Shown: positions 8,631 through 16,107 of the stretch, piece after piece
Numbering within the stretch: position 1 is the stretch's first letter
Layout: each line of letters starts with the position of its first letter
NCBI GenBank assembly: GCA_964468755.1
Contig: CAYXWH010000001.1
Location: forward strand, 50,906-114,905
Origin: CAYXWH01 sp964468755
GTDB lineage: Bacteria > Chloroflexota > Dehalococcoidia > Dehalococcoidales > RBG-16-60-22
Direction of reading: 5' to 3'
DNA length: 64,000 nt
The notes under the pieces: generated by a model
What the model was told of the DNA's origin: nothing
Databases searched by the model: none
What the model saw: the letters and a program-made list of their open reading frames with translations, nothing else
Program-made: the position numbers and the translations under genes

Positions 8631-10730
8631 ATGCATGATTTCTTCTTTAACCCGGAAAGCATAGCGGTTATCGGGGCATCTCGCCAGCCGGGCAAGGTTG
8701 GCTATGACGCCCTGAAAAATTTAATAGACGCCAACTACGGGGGTAAAATATACCCGGTAAACCCGAGCGTTGATAACATCCTCGGACTGAAAACGTACCA
8801 TAACGTACTGGATATCGAGGATGAGGTTGACCTGGCACTGGTAATCGTTCCGGCCCCTCTGGTCATCAATACCTTTAAGGCTTTGATAGACAAAGGGGTG
8901 AAGGGAGCGGTAGTCATTACGGCCGGTTTCAAGGAGATAGGCGGCAAAGGGGCGGAAATGGAGCGGGAACTGGTCGAGCTTTGCCGGGGTAAAATCCGGG
9001 TTATTGGCCCCAACTGCCTGGGTATCATTGATACCTATGCCAACCTTAACGCCTCATTCGCTCCGACCATGCCACGCCAGGGCAAGATAGGGTTCATTTC
9101 CCAGTCGGGCGCCATGGTTAGCTCTATCCTTGATTTTGCCGCCGGTAGAGACATGGGGTTCTCCAAGTTTATCAGCATGGGCAATAAAATGGACCTTGAC
9201 GAGACACACTTCCTGGAGATTCTCGGCGAGGATAAAAACACCAGGGTCATCATCGGCTATATTGAGAGTGTCACCGACGGCAAAAAATTCATCGATGTGG
9301 CCGAGAAGATATCCAGGAAAAAACCGGTTATTCTCTTTAAATCAGGCGTATCCGCGGAAGGAACCAGAGCCGCCTCTTCCCATACCGGGGCGTTGTCCGG
9401 TCTCGACAGGGCTTACGAATGTGCCTTCAATAAGTCGGGCGTAATCAGAGCCAGGTCAATAGAGGACCTGTTTGACTGGGCTGAGGTATTCGCTTCGCAG
9501 CCACTCCCAACCGGGAAACGAATCGCCATTGTCACCAATGCCGGTGGTCCGGGGATAATCGCCACTGACAAAGCCTCCGAGGAACAGCTACTGCTGGCCT
9601 CGCTCAGTACCACCACGGTGAAAAGTCTGCAGGAGTTACTGCCGCCAGCGGCATCTGCCTATAACCCCATTGATGTCCTCGGCGATGCTGACAGTACCCG
9701 CTACGAGGGCGTTATCGAGGCAGTGGTTCAGGCTAATGAAGTGGACGGACTCGTCGTTATCCTGTCACCGCAGGCAAATACTCAAATTGAAGAGACAGCA
9801 AAAATCGTATCCAATTTCGCATACACTTCCCCCAAGCCGATAATCACCTCCTTCATGGGGCAAGACCGGGTGGCTACCGCGTCCAGTATCTTCAAGAAGG
9901 GCAGAGTCGCCAACATCGCCTTCCCTGACCGCGCCGTGCGGGCTATGTCAGTCATGGCTAGCTACAGCCAGTGGAAGCGGCAGGAAAAGAGTGAAGCCCT
10001 TATCAAGAATATCAATAGCAGAAAAGTTGAAGAGTTTCTGAGAGCGAAGCTGAGCCAGGACAAGATAAAACTGGCCGACTTCGAGGCAAGGGAACTGCTC
10101 GAGCTTTGTGATATCCCGACATTACCCACCGCCCTGGCCAATACCGCCGATGAGGCGGTGAGCCATGCCCGTGAAATGGGGTTCCCGGTGGTTATGAAGG
10201 TCTATTCCCCCGAGATTTTACACAAGACAGACGTCGGTGGGGTTAAAGTGGGACTGAGAACCCCGGAGGAAGTGGTCGGAGCCTTTGAAGAAATCATGGT
10301 GAACGTCAACAGATATCTCCCCCAGGCGCCGGTAGTGGGCATTACCGTGCAGAAGATGGTAGATGGAGGCAAGGAGGTTATTGCCGGCTTCTCCCGCGAT
10401 CCACAGTTTGGCCCGCTCATGATGTTCGGACTGGGTGGTGTCTACGTTGAAGTCCTGAAAGATGTCAACTTTGCCCTCACCCCGCTTAGTAAGAGGGAGA
10501 TAGTAGAGCTGGTATCCGGGATAAAATCCTTCCCGCTGCTGAGCGGGATAAGGGGCGAAAAAGAAAAAGACCTCGACGCGCTCTACGAAGTTATCGCCAC
10601 TCTGTCCACTTTGGGAGAGCAGTATCCGGAAATTGTAGAGATGGAAATAAATCCGCTGGTGATAAAAGATAAGGGCGAAGGACTGTGTGCAATTGACGGC
10701 AGACTAATCTTAAAGGGGGCACCACAATGA
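8631..10730 (+). CDS. acyl-CoA/acetyl-CoA synthetase (ADP-forming), fused alpha and beta
   Basis: 699 residues. It makes ATP from acyl-CoA, ADP and phosphate, or activates acids in reverse. Order: CoA-binding Rossmann domain (IAVIGASRQPGKVGY, residues 11-25), succinyl-CoA-synthetase-like domain with the phospho-histidine loop SSHTGALSG near residue 250, a linker, then the beta ATP-grasp domain with MKVYSPEILHKTDVGGVK near residue 530 and GLGGVYVEVLKD near 605. All elements of a single-chain ACD are intact. The start ATG has no Shine-Dalgarno site and lies inside a 12-bp palindrome. Its stop overlaps the next start (ATGA). Energy conservation from acyl-CoA fermentation or acid activation are both possible. 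Confidence 0.9.
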   Translation: MHDFFFNPESIAVIGASRQPGKVGYDALKNLIDANYGGKIYPVNPSVDNILGLKTYHNVLDIEDEVDLALVIVPAPLVINTFKALIDKGVKGAVVITAGFKEIGGKGAEMERELVELCRGKIRVIGPNCLGIIDTYANLNASFAPTMPRQGKIGFISQSGAMVSSILDFAAGRDMGFSKFISMGNKMDLDETHFLEILGEDKNTRVIIGYIESVTDGKKFIDVAEKISRKKPVILFKSGVSAEGTRAASSHTGALSGLDRAYECAFNKSGVIRARSIEDLFDWAEVFASQPLPTGKRIAIVTNAGGPGIIATDKASEEQLLLASLSTTTVKSLQELLPPAASAYNPIDVLGDADSTRYEGVIEAVVQANEVDGLVVILSPQANTQIEETAKIVSNFAYTSPKPIITSFMGQDRVATASSIFKKGRVANIAFPDRAVRAMSVMASYSQWKRQEKSEALIKNINSRKVEEFLRAKLSQDKIKLADFEARELLELCDIPTLPTALANTADEAVSHAREMGFPVVMKVYSPEILHKTDVGGVKVGLRTPEEVVGAFEEIMVNVNRYLPQAPVVGITVQKMVDGGKEVIAGFSRDPQFGPLMMFGLGGVYVEVLKDVNFALTPLSKREIVELVSGIKSFPLLSGIRGEKEKDLDALYEVIATLSTLGEQYPEIVEMEINPLVIKDKGEGLCAIDGRLILKGAPQ

Positions 10731-11785
10731 TTGAGCTACTCATCGGTTCGACAACCAAGTATGCCGGAAAAACGATGGCAGCACTGGCGATTCTCGATTT
10801 CTTGAAAAGCAAAGGCCTCAAAATAGGCTATTTTAAACCCATCGGCAAGAACTTTGTCCTCAAGGAAAAGGAAAAGGTCGAAGAGGATGTGCTGCTGATC
10901 AAAGAGTACTTTGCCCTGGAGGATGACCTGTCCCTCATGTGTCCCTTTTACCTTGACCGGGCTGACTATATTAACCTCGCTTTGGGCAAGCTGGATAATG
11001 CCGGCAGCCGGATATACCAGGCATACCAGGAGCTTAAAAAAGGGAAGGATGCGGTACTGGTTGGCGGCGGTCAGGACCTGTATGAAGGGTATTCTATCGG
11101 TGTTTCCAACACACACTTTTTGGAACGACTTAATATGCCGGTTGTCATGCTTGATTTACCTGTTTTCGGAGAGGTGAACCTGGATAGAATAGTGGCAGCG
11201 CAGGAAAGGGTCGGGGATAAGCTCCGCGGCGTTATTCTCAATCACCTGCCGCCCTCGATGGTTGACTTCGTTAACAAGTACTTTGTTCCCTTCCTGGAAG
11301 GGAAAGGCATAAAGGTCTGGGGACTGATACCAAGCAATCCGAAATTAAGTTCACTCACCATTGAAGAAATTAGGGGTGTGCTTGGCGGTGAGGTTATATG
11401 CTGTGAAGATAAAAAGGAAGAAAGCGTGGAGACTTTTATGCTTGGTGCCATGAGTGTTGAGAGTGCCCTTAAATACTTTCGCTCCCAGGCAAACAAAGCA
11501 GTCATTACCGGCGGTGACCGGACGGATATCCAGCTCGCCGCCCTGGAAACACCAACCAAAGTACTGATACTCACCGGTGGGATGTACCCGAACAGCTCCA
11601 TCATCACCGCCGCCCAGGAAAAGAACGTCCCGATAATGGTGGCCGGAAATGATACCATGACCACCGTCGAGAAACTGGAGTCGGTAATCCGCAAGGTTAG
11701 CATCAGCGGTAAAAGAATCAAGGAAAGTATCGATACTTTTTACCAATATGTTGATACCAGCTACCTTGAAGGACTCTTGGAGTAA
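10727..11785 (+). CDS. BioD/Pta-N-like P-loop protein with DRTGG domain
   Basis: 352 residues. N-terminal dethiobiotin-synthetase-like P-loop domain (IGSTTKYAGKTMAALAIL, residues 6-23; also GYFKPIGK near 33), as in the N-terminal half of long phosphotransacetylases, followed by a DRTGG domain (VITGGDRTDIQLAAL near residue 260). It lacks the catalytic C-terminal phosphotransacetylase domain, so it is not a Pta. The start overlaps the stop of the ADP-forming synthetase by four bases, so the two are translationally coupled and probably work together, perhaps as an acyl-phosphate or nucleotide sensor controlling the synthetase. That function is inference. Confidence 0.8.
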   Translation: MIELLIGSTTKYAGKTMAALAILDFLKSKGLKIGYFKPIGKNFVLKEKEKVEEDVLLIKEYFALEDDLSLMCPFYLDRADYINLALGKLDNAGSRIYQAYQELKKGKDAVLVGGGQDLYEGYSIGVSNTHFLERLNMPVVMLDLPVFGEVNLDRIVAAQERVGDKLRGVILNHLPPSMVDFVNKYFVPFLEGKGIKVWGLIPSNPKLSSLTIEEIRGVLGGEVICCEDKKEESVETFMLGAMSVESALKYFRSQANKAVITGGDRTDIQLAALETPTKVLILTGGMYPNSSIITAAQEKNVPIMVAGNDTMTTVEKLESVIRKVSISGKRIKESIDTFYQYVDTSYLEGLLE

Positions 11786-11933
11786 CCAGCAGCAAGTCAA
11801 TAGTCTTTATCTGTCCAGAGTAGGGTCTTGTGTCCCCTGCACCGATTCAAGGAATAGTGAGTCATGACCATTCGGAAGCGTTTTTTAGCTTTATTTTTAC
11901 CATTTGTACCCCTTACGCCATTACCAAAGGGGC

Positions 11934-11962
11934 TTGACATTTGGTAATGATTGTGTTAAAGT
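11934..11962 (+). promoter_or_regulatory. sigma-70 promoter of the structured RNA
   Basis: TTGACA (11934-11939), 17-bp spacer, TAAAGT (11957-11962). Predicted start of transcription is near 11969, at the 5' base of the first stem of the RNA described below. Confidence 0.6.
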
Positions 11963-12013
11963 AAATTAAGAAGCTAGGTGGTACACCCTGAATACTGCTT
12001 CTGGAGGTGGACT

Positions 12014-12115
12014 ATGAGGCTTCACGGATTATTGGGAGTCTGGCAAGTAGACAGTGAGGGCCCTGTCGAAAGGCAGGGCGGGCAGAACTCAAGCCCAGCT
12101 CAACGAGATAGTTGA
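12014..12115 (+). CDS. possible 33-residue small ORF inside the structured RNA
   Basis: ATG at 12014 is preceded by GGAGG at an ideal six bases, and encodes MRLHGLLGVWQVDSEG followed by a polar tail ending at TGA 12113-12115. The spacing is too good to ignore, but the frame overlaps the GAAA-capped hairpin, has no recognisable motif, and could be chance in a G-rich RNA. If real, it may be a leader peptide or a dual-function RNA. Confidence 0.25.
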   Translation: MRLHGLLGVWQVDSEGPVERQGGQNSSPAQRDS

Positions 12116-12193
12116 GTGGTCAGTCTCGAAAGAGAGATCATCTTTGGTGGTAATCACCAGAAGTGAGTTGGGTGAGAGCAAAAGGGTGAAATG

Positions 12194-12230
12194 AGTGGAG
12201 GTTGCTATAAACAAGCAGCCTCCACTTTTT
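12194..12230 (+). terminator. strong intrinsic terminator
   Basis: 13-bp stem (12194-12206 with 12214-12226, one G-T wobble), 7-base loop, followed by TTTTT and ATTT. It ends the structured RNA. Confidence 0.9.
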
Positions 12231-12307
12231 ATTTGGGGAATCCCCCACCATCGCAACGGATTGGGGAAATGAAACGGTTGTTTTACCCGTAGTGCCGGTT
12301 ACTCAGT

Positions 12308-12586
12308 TTATGGCTCAACCCTGTCCAGCTCGGCGCGTTCCAGTAACCGGTCATAGTACCGGGCTATGTCATCGTCATATATCTTATCCTTGGCGTCATT
12401 CAAAGGTGAGAGGAGCGCCTCACTATATATCTTTTCAATATCAGGCAGTAACTCCATCAGGCTGAAATTGTCCGACGTATTATCCGAACCATCAGTCTGC
12501 GCACGTATCGGTAATGCCGATATCAATATCAGCAAGATTATTCCACAGACAATTACACCAGAGACGAAGCCGATTATCGTTTTCAC
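12308..12586 (-). CDS. small membrane-anchored or secreted protein, unknown
   Basis: 92 residues starting at GTG 12586. One N-terminal hydrophobic segment (residues about 4-26) that could be an uncleaved anchor or a signal peptide with a possible cut after PIRA, then an acidic soluble part (DIEKIYSEALLSPLND, DDDIARYYDRLLERAEL) likely to be helical. A GGTGGGGG lies upstream of the start. It has no operon partner; the next gene on either side points the other way or is an RNA. I do not recognise a family. Confidence 0.55.
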   Translation of the reverse strand: MKTIIGFVSGVIVCGIILLILISALPIRAQTDGSDNTSDNFSLMELLPDIEKIYSEALLSPLNDAKDKIYDDDIARYYDRLLERAELDRVEP

Positions 12587-12729
12587 ACAGCGCCCCCACC
12601 CTATGTATCTAGCTACAGTTTCATTGTGCCACGCAAGTATAAAGGAACAGATAAAGACTATAAATATCCCATAAAGGTATGATTAATTTTCTATAAAGAA
12701 GCCTATACTTACCGGAAATATGGCTGTCC

Positions 12730-12759
12730 TTGACATTACCGGCAACCCACGCTTAAAAT
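12730..12759 (+). promoter_or_regulatory. sigma-70 promoter, Rpe-family gene
   Basis: TTGACA (12730-12735), 18-bp spacer, TAAAAT (12754-12759), about 110 bp ahead of the ATG at 12878. Confidence 0.6.
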
Positions 12760-12877
12760 CTAGAATAGCCGGGTCGTGGTAACTGTTCAGCCCAGACATA
12801 ATGTGTCAGCCGCGAACCGCCCTACCGTACCGGCAGGACCAGGTTGTCCCGGTGCCAAAATTCCTCCAGGAGGTAGT

Positions 12878-13570
12878 ATGAGTAAAGTCCGTCTGGTACC
12901 AGCTATCCTCACCAATGAACCGGAAGCACTGGAACGGATGGTGCGCCAGGTAGAAACGTTCACCACTCATGTCCAGTTTGATATCATGGACGGTGAGTTC
13001 GTTCCTTCCCGCAGCGTAACCTGGGAACATCTGGCGGCGCTATCGACCGCACTAACCTGGGAAGCCCATCTCATGGTACGGGAACCGCAGCGTTATCTTG
13101 AAGATTTCGTTCGTTTGGGAGCCAAAAAGATTGTCTTTCACTATGAAGCTACCGGCGCGCCAGGGGAGGTCATCTCGCTCGTCAGAAAGCTCGGCCGGCA
13201 AACCGGGCTTGCCGTCAACCCCGACACCCCGATATCGACCATTGCCCCCCTGGTCGGCGAGGTGGACAGCATTCTATTCATGTCGGTCCAGCCGGGCTAC
13301 TACGGCAGCCCGTTCATTCCCGAAGTGCTGGATAAAATAAAGAAATTTCGCAGCAGCTACCCTGATATGGAGATTGGTATTGACGGCGGCGCCAAAGAGA
13401 GCAATATCACCCAGATTGCCCGCAGCGGGGTTGATGTTATCTACGTGGGCAGCGCCATACTACTCCAACCAAATCCTGGTAAAAGCTACCAACACCTGCT
13501 GTCACTTATTAATGATGACATCACTCATACACATCGCCAGGGGAAAAATAAACCGCCCGGTGGCTGGTAA
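12878..13570 (+). CDS. ribulose-phosphate 3-epimerase family protein
   Basis: 230 residues, TIM-barrel of the Rpe family, which interconverts ribulose 5-phosphate and xylulose 5-phosphate. Family motifs: FDIMDGEFVP near residue 32, EAHLMV near 63, VNPDTPI near 113, SVQPGYYG near 134, GIDGG near 168. The start is ATG 12878 with AGGAGG five bases upstream; the frame is open to 12776 but that part is non-coding in character. In known Rpe enzymes the first motif is H-x-D-x-M-D-G, with the His a metal ligand; here it is Q-F-D-I-M-D-G, while the second His (HLMV) and the Asp of IDGG are kept. It may be a variant epimerase or act on another sugar phosphate, so rpe is not assigned with certainty. Confidence 0.8.
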   Translation: MSKVRLVPAILTNEPEALERMVRQVETFTTHVQFDIMDGEFVPSRSVTWEHLAALSTALTWEAHLMVREPQRYLEDFVRLGAKKIVFHYEATGAPGEVISLVRKLGRQTGLAVNPDTPISTIAPLVGEVDSILFMSVQPGYYGSPFIPEVLDKIKKFRSSYPDMEIGIDGGAKESNITQIARSGVDVIYVGSAILLQPNPGKSYQHLLSLINDDITHTHRQGKNKPPGGW

Positions 13571-13838
13571 TTAACCTTCCCTAAGCCTTAACTTAGCCAG
13601 GCGGACTACGCTGAACACAAAGACACCATCCATGGCGATGCCCCCACTTTATCCCCTTCTTCTTGTATTGAACCTGAGAAAATTCGCCATCCTGGCCCTG
13701 ATTGCTGCCTTCACCAACAAAGAATAGTTCAGCCAATAAACGCTCAATTTTAATAAATTATCTATTACCAGCTTAATAAAACCGGGGACAAAACCGCTGC
13801 CTTGGCTCAATTTAATCAACAAATTGCTTGAAAAACGG

Positions 13839-13885
13839 TTGCAATTCACATTAATGTTTGCTACTATCTTGATACATAGAGTATC
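13839..13885 (+). promoter_or_regulatory. promoter and inverted repeat ahead of the PadR gene
   Basis: TTGCAA (13839-13844), 17-bp spacer, TACTAT (13862-13867). A perfect inverted repeat GATAC-N5-GTATC (13871-13885) covers the predicted start of transcription, where an autorepressing PadR protein would be expected to bind. Confidence 0.55.
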
Positions 13886-13914
13886 TAAGTAAATTGACCG
13901 CAGAGGTGACTCCG

Positions 13915-14259
13915 ATGGAAGCAAAAGAAACGAGGCGCGACTTAATAAAAGGTGGCTCTGATTCTTTGCTTCTTTGCTTGTTAGAGCAACAGCCTATGTA
14001 CGGTTATCAGATTATCAAGGAACTGGAAGCTAGAAGCCAGGGCTATTTCAAGCTCAAGGAAGGAACTCTCTACCCGGCCCTTCACCGCCTGGAAAGGTCC
14101 GGATTAATCATTAGCAAGTGGCAGTTGCTGCCCAACGGGCGGCAACGGCGGTATTACTATATCACTGCCAAAGGTCTCTCTAATCTGGTGGTGGAAAGGT
14201 CCCAGTGGCAGGAATTCTTAGCCGCTATGAACCTGATTATACAACCCGGGCGTGCCTAG
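13915..14259 (+). CDS. PadR-family transcriptional regulator
   Basis: 114 residues. Winged helix-turn-helix of the PadR family: LLCLLEQQPMYGYQIIKEL (residues about 18-36), then EGTLYPALHRLERSGLI (about 48-64), and the wing GRQRRYYYITAKG (about 75-87). ATG 13915 is chosen because GAGGT lies seven bases upstream; an in-frame TTG at 13894 has none. Followed after 16 bp by a HAAS-type membrane protein, a pairing that is very common for PadR genes. PadR proteins usually repress their own operon until a small molecule or membrane stress releases them. Confidence 0.9.
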   Translation: MEAKETRRDLIKGGSDSLLLCLLEQQPMYGYQIIKELEARSQGYFKLKEGTLYPALHRLERSGLIISKWQLLPNGRQRRYYYITAKGLSNLVVERSQWQEFLAAMNLIIQPGRA

Positions 14260-14275
14260 ACGAGGGTTAGGAACA

Positions 14276-15250
14276 ATGACCACATCGCTGAGTCATTACC
14301 TTGACACTATCAGAGCCAGAATTAAGCTGGACTCCACCGAAGAGACAGAAGTTATCCACGAGCTGGAAACCCATATTGAGGACCGTCTTCAGGAACTTAC
14401 CGAGTCTGGCCTTTCCGAAGAAGAAGCCGCAGAGAAGTGCGCGGGGTTGCTCGGCTCCGCCAAGCTGGTAGCCCGCCAGATATACGAAGCCCACAGCCAA
14501 GGTACCTGGAAACAATCTCTATTAGCGGCAATGCCCCACCTGCTTTTCGGTCTTATGTTTGCCCTTAACTGGTGGCAGCACCTCAGCGGGTTGTTAATCA
14601 TGCTGGCAGTGGTTATTCTGGCTACAATATACGGGTGCTGGCGCGGCAAACCAACCTGGGTCTTTCCCTGGCTTGGGTATTCCCTGCTGCCGGTAATGGT
14701 GATTGGCGTTCTCTTCCTCTATCTACCCAAGGAGTGGTCATTTATTTTACTACCCCTCTACTTCCCGCTGGCATTATGGTGGCTGTACTACATTATCGTC
14801 CAGAGCACCAGACGAGACTGGTTGTGCAGCTCGTTGGCACTGCTACCCATACCAATCGTCATTGGCTGGTTTTTAACGATAGCTCCTGAGGGCAGGTTCA
14901 CCGGTTATGCTATCCAGCGCCTGTATTACTTTGCCCCCTGGATCGGGCTCAGTTTTATGGCGCTGGCGCTTACCATCGCGGTGTTCATCCGGGTCAGGCA
15001 GCGCTGGTTAAGGATAGGCCTGCTTATTTTTTCGGGCTTATCCACGTTTGCCTTGCTGGCTTACTACGCCAAGGAGCGGCTCAGTATTTCAACATTACTG
15101 GGCCTTATTCTGGTACTGTGGGGCGTTTTCTTAATCCCGCCCCTGCTGGAACGATGGGTTAAAAGCAAGAAAATACCCGGGAGTCACCTGAGGACTATCA
15201 ATCACCATGCCGAAGAGGTATCGGACGCAACAGGTAGCCATAGTCACTGA
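14276..15250 (+). CDS. HAAS-domain (DUF1700-like) integral membrane protein
   Basis: 324 residues. The N-terminal cytosolic part is helical (YLDTIRARIKLDSTEETEVI, then HELETHIEDRLQEL and LSEEEAAEKCAGLLG), the HAAS signal-transduction module seen next to PadR regulators. It is followed by seven or eight membrane helices and a short polar tail rich in His. ATG 14276 is chosen over an in-frame GTG at 14252; AGGA lies four bases upstream. The end overlaps the next gene by 44 bp. Likely a partner or target of the PadR regulator; no enzymatic motif is seen. Confidence 0.7.
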   Translation: MTTSLSHYLDTIRARIKLDSTEETEVIHELETHIEDRLQELTESGLSEEEAAEKCAGLLGSAKLVARQIYEAHSQGTWKQSLLAAMPHLLFGLMFALNWWQHLSGLLIMLAVVILATIYGCWRGKPTWVFPWLGYSLLPVMVIGVLFLYLPKEWSFILLPLYFPLALWWLYYIIVQSTRRDWLCSSLALLPIPIVIGWFLTIAPEGRFTGYAIQRLYYFAPWIGLSFMALALTIAVFIRVRQRWLRIGLLIFSGLSTFALLAYYAKERLSISTLLGLILVLWGVFLIPPLLERWVKSKKIPGSHLRTINHHAEEVSDATGSHSH

Positions 15251-16082
15251 CAGTTTAGCCTGTCTGACCAGGGAACTCGCCGAACAGTACGGAATTGAGA
15301 TTATTCCTATCTACTTTCACGTCGGCGACAACGTATATAAGGACTGGGTAAATATAACGCCGTCTGAGGCATATGAGTTGTTTTTACAGGACCCCGAGTC
15401 ATTTAAGACATCGGCGGCTCCTCCCGAAGAATGTCTTCAGGCCTACCGCAAGGCTATGCAACGAGCCAGTAATATCCTCTGTATCACCGTCTCAGCCAAG
15501 CTCAGTACCGTATTTAATATGGCCCAAATAGCCAAAGAGCAGGCTTACCGGGAACACCCCGAGGTGACTATAGAAGTGCTTGACTCGCGAACCGCCACGG
15601 CGTGTGAAGGGTTAATAGCGCTGGCCGCCGCCCGGTCAGCCGCCCTGGGCAAAGACCTTACCGAAGTGATGAGGGCGGCCCATGACATGATGGAGAAGGC
15701 GAATTGTGTTATCCTGCTGGACACCATCCGCCATGTCTACCGCTCCGGGCGCATTCCCAAGGTAGCATCCAGGATTGGCTCGGCTCTGAATATCAAGCCC
15801 ATCTTTACCATTTCCGCCGGAGCGGTGCGCTTTGTTAGCGCCGTGAGAAACCGCCAACAGGGAATCAACCGTATCATCCAGAAGATGAGAAACAAAGTGG
15901 GACAAAGACCCGTGCATGTTGCCGTGATGCATGCCTATGCTCGCGACGAAGCGGAACAGCTGAAGCAACGGATAGCCACCGAGTTTAACTGTACCGAGTT
16001 GTGGCTGACCGAATTCAGCCCCCTTATGGGCTATGCCTGCGGCACCGGGACCCTGGGTCTTGCCTTCTACCGCGAAGATTAA
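15207..16082 (+). CDS. DegV family fatty-acid-binding protein (FakB-like)
   Basis: 291 residues with the DegV fold. N-terminal IVTDSLACLTRELAEQYGI matches the DegV lead motif (TDS near residue 15), TSAAPPEE is the ligand-side loop, and LDSRTATACEGL with RSGRIPK are typical. Proteins of this family bind a fatty acid, and in Firmicutes present it to the kinase FakA for phosphorylation. The start lies inside the preceding gene (44-bp overlap), and plsY follows after 25 bp, which fits a role in feeding acyl groups to phospholipid synthesis. No fakA is in this window. Confidence 0.85.
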   Translation: MPKRYRTQQVAIVTDSLACLTRELAEQYGIEIIPIYFHVGDNVYKDWVNITPSEAYELFLQDPESFKTSAAPPEECLQAYRKAMQRASNILCITVSAKLSTVFNMAQIAKEQAYREHPEVTIEVLDSRTATACEGLIALAAARSAALGKDLTEVMRAAHDMMEKANCVILLDTIRHVYRSGRIPKVASRIGSALNIKPIFTISAGAVRFVSAVRNRQQGINRIIQKMRNKVGQRPVHVAVMHAYARDEAEQLKQRIATEFNCTELWLTEFSPLMGYACGTGTLGLAFYRED

Positions 16083-16107
16083 AACCGGTTAACCGGGGCA
16101 ATTATCG

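Larger units (their letters stand above)
11969..12230 (+). ncRNA. candidate structured RNA of unknown family
   Basis: About 260 nt with its own promoter and intrinsic terminator, in a 520-bp region without a convincing long gene. Stems I can draw by hand: AGAAGC paired with GCTTCT near the 5' end; GTCT/AGAC at 12038-12052; an 8-bp hairpin GCCCTGTC/GGCAGGGC capped by GAAA (12060-12079); CTCAAC/GTTGAG (12099-12116); TCTC-GAAA-GAGA (about 12123-12134); and TGGTG/CACCA with a GTAAT loop (about 12143-12157). CCCAGCTCA (12094-12102) can also pair with TGAGTTGGG further on, excluding the CTCAAC hairpin, which gives two exclusive folds. I find no signature of RNase P, tmRNA, SRP RNA, T-box, cobalamin or c-di-GMP RNAs. 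A 6S-like RNA or a new family remain possible. Confidence 0.5.

Noticed and set aside
11969..12000. T-box antiterminator, because of AGGTGGTACACC near the 5' end
   Set aside because: The element is at the wrong end of the RNA, the CCGCG part is missing and no amino-acid gene follows.
11969..12230. RNase P RNA, because of an AAGGGTGAAA stretch
   Set aside because: The conserved GAGGAAAGTCC and ACAGAA cores are missing, and the stretch lies at the 3' end next to the terminator.
13649..13924. Minus-strand frame of 91 codons
   Set aside because: Overlaps the PadR promoter and start, and lacks a ribosome site and motif.
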